DNA from: Parapristionchus giblindavisi | Lineage: Eukaryota > Nematoda > Chromadorea > Rhabditida > Diplogasteridae | DNA length: 64,000 nt | Assembly (NCBI GenBank): GCA_943737045.1 | Contig: CALSFV010000653.1 | Location: forward strand, 186,001 to 250,000 | Direction of reading: 5' to 3' | Shown here: positions 58,931 to 64,000 of the stretch, in pieces | Numbering within the stretch: the stretch's first letter is position 1 | Layout of the letters: each line of letters opens with the position of its first letter | Position numbers and translations under genes: made by a program | The notes under the pieces: model-generated | What the model was told of the DNA's origin: nothing | Databases searched by the model: none | What the model saw: only the letters and a program-made list of their open reading frames with translations

Positions 58931-60713
58931 CCATCTTTCTTCTCCTCCCTTTTCTCTCTACCTCTTCCCTTTCTCTCTCTACCTCTTCCCTTTCTCTCTC
59001 TACCTCTCCCTCACCCCCTCTATCTGTACAATATGGACCCCTCTAACCCAATACAGTGACCGTGTTTGACTATGTCCCGCTTCAAACTATCCAATAAACT
59101 GTTTGTTCTTCAAAGAGAGTAGGAGAGTCAGAGCGGGAGGGTGAGAGAGAGAGGAGAGAGAAGAGAGGAGAGAGAGAGAGAGTTGGAGAGAGCGCGGGAG
59201 AGAATTAGAGAGAACGAGAGAAAGACATAGAGACGGTTAAAGAGAAAGAGTAATATACATATAACTCTCCTACTTTCAGCATCTGTTGCGCAACCGGATG
59301 TACAGTTTTTGCTAACACCAAATTAGGTATCCGTTTCGGTACCTACTGCTTCGGATCTCGGTACCATTCGGATATCATAGTCCCGGATTCGGTTCACCCG
59401 ATACCATCCAAACGTCATTGGTGTAAATTCCCATCAATCAAAAGTAATCTCTGATACAAATCCTCTTAAATTGTGACACACTCGTAATTCTACTTATTGG
59501 GTTGATGCATGAGAGTACCAGTCAATTGGTAATCTGACCCGATCATTCGGCTATTCTCTAGTCTCTTCCAGTCAATCTGATATGATAAGCCAGTGATTAG
59601 GCGAGATTATCCCCCCTGTGATAACGTTGTATTTGACACTTTCACACTTTTATTGCGCAAATCAGCAAGATTCTCGTGCAGCAACGCATCAGCGAAACAA
59701 TTTACATGTTTTAAAGGAATATACCGATCTAATATGTAATTCGTTGCTCTGGCAATACGCTCTCGTAGTCAACGAGGGTGAGAAAGTGTGGCCACAGTGG
59801 ATAGATACAAATATCGGGTGCGTCTCTAAGGGTTTCACGTTTCTAAGGCGTTTGCAGATATGCATAGTAAATGAAAAACGCAGCAATAGGTAAGCTTGGT
59901 TTAAGGATCAAAGTATTAGAAACAAAGATTAAATTATGCCATACAAGAATAGCGTCGGAAATGACGCAAGAAAATCAACCTGATCAAAAGAAGTTGCTGA
60001 TAATTCCCGTTGTAGCTCAATTATTACAGAAAAAAGAGCACACACACAAAGATCATGCAATCGGGACTGGAACACATACTGCACAAAGATCAATCAAAAC
60101 AAGGGAACAGTGAGCTTTATCCAAACAATCGATAATCATGCAAGCAAAACGAGAGCATACGGTAGTCCGCGTAGGGATTACGGTAAAGGGAAAAAGAAAT
60201 CAATAATCATGCATGTGACGATAGAGCTAGGAGGAGTGAGAGGAAAAAGATAGAGGCTTTGTGTTATGACTATCGAACAGGATACAGGATACTGTAGCAT
60301 AATGTAATCGGTATACGGTATCAACCGATATTCCGTTCGAGAATCATTGGACGCATAGGCATAAATTGCATTAAAGTTCATCTACATAGCTTTTTTTCTC
60401 GAGTGATGTGTCGCTCAGGTGTAGGAAGTTTAAAAACTTACTGTAGATGAACAATCATATAATTTTCACTGATATCGAAAGTGCAGAGAGAGAGAGGCAG
60501 TGCAACGAAGGGAAATGGCTGACAAATCATGCATCAAACGAAAAGAAACAGCTCCACGTCGAATATTACAGTAACTATTATAAAAATTATTATGAAAATT
60601 TTCCAATGATATGGCATGGAGGACCAACCTATCATAACCCAGAAATCCCAATTACGGTATCCCCACAGAGCGTTAACCTATCGTAACCCAGAAATCACAA
60701 TTACAGTATCCCA
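58931..60713. other. Pyrimidine and purine tracts, then unannotated intergenic DNA
   Basis: A TCTCTACCTCTTCCCTTTCT repeat (58940-59020) and a GAGAGAGAGGAGAGAG tract (59105-59255) are followed by GGTACCGAA-type words (59330-59400). Frames at 59618-60113 lack splice support and motifs. Direct TATCATAACCCAGAAATC/CTATCGTAACCCAGAAATC repeats lie just before the gene end (60627 and 60678). Confidence 0.55.
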
Positions 60714-63700
60714 TCAGAGCGCACTAAGACCCATACGCGGCACGCCTTCGGCTCCTGTTACGCGACGCTTGAGCATGCTCTTGCGTGGCGCCGGATCTGG
60801 ACGGGCACTCGCAGCCCGAGTAACGACCACTTTCGAGATATAGACGCCGTCTAGCGCAGCTGCGTCTTCCTCGCGACAACCACAATTCAAAGTGAACCAA
60901 GCGCACTGACATCTTCGTTGCTGCTGGTGCTGTTCCTCGTTAGTGTAGATGACGGAAGGGGCGAAGTCACGGACGCTGATCGATACCACATTGAGCCCAG
61001 GGGCGCACATCTCCGCTGCTATGGTAGGTGTCGAAGTCTGCAAATGCGTGGGCGGGGCTAAATCGAAAAAGTGGGCGGGGCCTACCGGTGACATTGTGGG
61101 CGACAAGAGTTGGCGGCCATCAGAGGAGCGAATGCCGACAATGGCGGGGACGAAGCGGGACTGGAAGTGCATTCGGTTAGGCAAAGTTTGTTTATTTATT
61201 TACCGTGTCTCTTCTAAACGCATACAATTAATATTTTTAAGTAGACTTCATCTATAAATACACTGTCCAATTTGATGAGAAATTTTATATAACGATGTAA
61301 AAGCGTCCTTCACAAGGTCCGTGTTCAAAAGTTGCAAAAAGAAAAGGAAAAGAGGAAAGAGAGAATGTAAAAATAGGAGTTTTCTTGGATTTTGAGCAGA
61401 AGATTACCTTCATCGGCTCCTCCCTTGGGGGCAGGACGACTTCTCTCGATGTGAGAAGCTCCGAAGCCGCGGCCAGCTCGGCATCGAGCAGCTCCACTTG
61501 CCGCGCAAGCTCTGCTCGCTTACGCTCCGTCTCCCGGTCTTGCTCCAATTCCTTATCGCTCTCCGGTTCTCGGGCGAGCTCCGTATCCTTGGAGAGCTCG
61601 GTTCGTTTGAGCTCCGCGGTCCGTCGCGACTCCGCTTCAAGAAGGCGCTGTTCCGCCCTCTCGGCCTCTTCCTTCTCTCTTCTCATCTGTTCCTCTTCTT
61701 CCTTCTTTCGTTCATTGAATCGATTCAGCAATCGCTGCATCTCCTCAACGCCACTCGTGTCTGAATTTACAACTTTTGGTCTTTTATATTTGTAGTTTGA
61801 TCTTTGATCTTTATTCGTTGATCGTTAATATCTAGACAGTTTGCGATATTTATCATCTTTGTCCTTAGATATTTAAATTTGGACCTCCAAACTTTACTCT
61901 TAGGTTGTCAAACTGCGCATTTTGACCGTTGTATTTTGAATTCCGGACTTTGATCTCTAGACTTGAACTCTCATCCACCCACCTTGATTTTCAGGCACAA
62001 TCTTGGCGTAGGCTCTTCTCTCAGAACTCGTACTTCGAGACGCTACTCCACCCCTTTGGAGTGACGCAGTCCGAGAAGATACTGTAGATGTCTCCGAACG
62101 GGGCAACGATGCGTCAGAGTACGGCACATGACTGAACAAGATCAACAGATTAAAAGATCAAAGATCAAACTACAAACCTGGATTCGGAACGAGCCATTGA
62201 GTTGTATCGTGAGCCGGTGTCCACGTCAGAATCGATGTCGCTGGCAGGTCTCTGCAAAGGCACATCATCAAACTACATACAGTAAATACAAAGATCAAAG
62301 ATCAAATAAAGATGTCTCAGAGATCAAAGATCTCGTACCATGGGTGGTTTTGGTTCCTCGGGCGGAGGGGTAACGTCAGAGGCCTGAAGCGATCCACGAC
62401 GCAGCGAAGGAGGCGAAATGAACGAGGACTCGCTAAAGAGATCAAAGATCACAGTACGAAACTTGAAGATCAAAGATCAAACTCACGGAACAGGTGCGGG
62501 ATCGGGAGGCGACGTTACGATAGTGAGAGCGTCCTTCACGCTTGGCTGCAATTATTCATTTAGATTTTTCGTAAATTTGGAAGATCATGTACCGTGAAGT
62601 TCGTGATAGCACTCACTTCCGCGTCCGCCGCGCGTTTTTCCTCGAGTACTGTAATAGATTGGTGATTAACTATGTGTTATTGCAAAATTACCAGGATAAG
62701 ATCTCTATATACATAGAATTTTTGGACAAATCTTTTGCGTTTTAGCATTCGCCCGAAACATAACTGAAACAAAATAAGTCAATACCTTTAGAGAATCAAT
62801 CAATATCAGGAATACAAGACTACCGTATACCTTCTGATTCAGATTGCTCCAATTTGACGTCCACTGTGGCTCGTCGAAGACGACGACCAATACGCACAAA
62901 TTCAGGTTCGTCATCCTGCAAATATTCAGAGATTAAACTAAAAAGATCAAACTACAAAATCCCAACATAAAAAGATCAGACTACAAACCTGTTTGGGTGC
63001 GGCAACTTCCGATCGATCGAAGTCTCGTCTCACTGAAACCTTCTTGAGCGGGACTGCGCGTGCGATCGGCCGCTGGAAAGAACAAAGATCAAACTACAAT
63101 TCGCTACAGAGTTCAAGCTACAAACCTCATCATCGTGGTCGAGATTGATCGCCGTGCAGGGAGCGGAGAGACGGAGTTCACGAGGTGGAGGCACGTCTCG
63201 GCTAGAAAAATAAAGGTTCAGTGATCAAACTACAAACCTCTGTCGTACCTGGCGTCTCTAACATTGGGCGGCACAGTCTGATGGGTTCGCCCTCGTTCGA
63301 TGAAGCGCTCGCGGCGCGGTTCCTGCAACGATCACGATATTACTGTAGCCAATCGATACATCAATATATTTCATAGGTAAGGATTAACATAATCAACGAT
63401 CCCGAGTCACTCTTGGAACCATTACTTAGCCTGGGTCGAAGTAAAGCTACATTGTAAGTGATCTATTAAGAGCCCTGTGGTGCTGCTTTAAAAAGGTGCA
63501 CCACTGGGAACACTCTCTCGCTTTCTTGTCGTATTTTGGTTCAGTTATGCGTGGCCAGAGTGTAGAATGATATTCAATTTCAATTTCTTTATCATGTCTA
63601 ATTTGAAATTGAACGTGAATGATATTAGCTCGGTGTGTTACCTTTAGTAAAGCTAAGATCTAAGCACTCTTAATAAGAGTCCAAACAATAAGTTACTCAC

Positions 63701-63937
63701 CATTGGTCTCCACATGGCGGCTCCATTCTCTGCCGGTCGATCGAATAGCCTTCTCAGCTCTTTGATGTCAACCATATCGTCGGCCTCGACAGACAGACGA
63801 TGCCTTAAGTTAAATACTTAGCCATAAGTACTGACCTTAACCAATAAGTATGACCCCAAGTCACTCACCTCTGCTCTTCTTCTTGCTCGTACTCAGTTCT
63901 TCGACTCGGTCGCTGAAGCGAGAAGGCACGGCGATCC
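60714..63937 (-). CDS. 3' part of a multi-exon gene for a charged coiled-coil protein; 5' end outside the window
   Basis: Exons in transcript order: 63869-63937, 63701-63803, 63249-63322, 63126-63201, 62989-63072, 62831-62915, 62617-62648, 62487-62545, 62339-62432, 62178-62251, 61983-62131, 61408-61760, 60714-61160. All junction phases agree, giving at least 565 residues to TGA at 60714-60716; a further 5' exon must exist because the first begins mid-codon. The N-terminal part is basic (QEEEQ, DDMVDIKELRRLFDRPAENG, RRERFIERGRTHQTVPP). The middle is Ser/Pro-rich with acidic clusters. The exon 61408-61760 is a Glu/Arg coiled coil of about 110 residues beginning EEMQRLLNRFNERKKEEEEQ. The last exon (SRFVPAIVGIRSSDGRQLLS onward) has a Cys-rich patch CQCAWFTLNCGC. 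I recognise no family; a cytoskeletal or scaffold role is inference. The same strand and style as the gene at 46684-50521 leave open that both are one gene. Confidence 0.78.
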
Positions 63938-64000
63938 CTGTAGGTATACTTAGGTTAAGTTCTTAAATATTTAAGTACTAAGCACTACTTAGGTTAAGTC

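Noticed and set aside
60949..61795. Long plus-strand frames opposite the coiled-coil gene
   Set aside because: Antisense by-products of GC-rich coding exons whose minus-strand splice phases all agree.

Overview
The window looks like nuclear DNA of a small-intron metazoan, most likely a nematode. The evidence is two minus-strand genes made of many short exons, introns as short as about 45-90 bp, acceptors of TTGCAG, TTTCAG or TTCAG type, a terminal exon that reads as the C-terminus of the RNA polymerase subunit Rpb12, and a transposon mix (CR1-like LINEs, a DIRS/Pat-like element, a Penelope-like element, foldback elements with TA target sites) that fits nematodes. A diplogastrid such as Pristionchus is my guess for the genus; the sequence alone does not prove it.

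Layout. 1-16295: a satellite of about 523 bp units, interrupted at 347-4392 by an apparently intact two-ORF CR1-like retrotransposon on the minus strand. 16298-27658: a second, unrelated satellite of about 277 copies of a 41 bp unit with nested higher-order repeats, each typical unit carrying the palindrome GGGCTAGCCC. 27659-29227: a 5'- and 3'-truncated, frameshifted Penelope-like reverse transcriptase abutting the satellite. 29228-38100: a nest of transposons. One foldback element contains a decayed DIRS/Pat-like retroelement, and a duplicated segment has been hit by three more inverted-repeat elements. An uninterrupted second copy of that segment at 38096-38560 shows each empty site. 38813-41704: a second CR1-like element that has lost its endonuclease; its empty site lies at about 45682.

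41705-46050: short dispersed repeats mixed with plus-strand exons (a tiny 49-residue candidate gene, an unidentified lysine-rich terminal exon, and the Rpb12 terminal exon) plus a 1.5 kb foldback element. 46684-50521: a complete or nearly complete ten-exon minus-strand gene for an acidic, largely disordered protein. 50522-60713: gene-poor DNA with purine/pyrimidine tracts, hairpins and small repeats. 60714 to beyond 64000: the 3' part (at least 14 exons, at least 565 residues) of a charged coiled-coil protein gene on the minus strand.

Most of the window is therefore repeat-derived; host genes are confined to about the last 20 kb. The most unusual observations are a tandem series of stem-loops with changing stems but a constant loop word inside the DIRS-like element (31150-31650), the nested higher-order structure of the 41 bp satellite, and a TTTGATC heptamer repeat that recurs in intron after intron of otherwise unrelated genes. 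Coordinates of exons come from splice-site reading by eye, checked only by reading-frame consistency.
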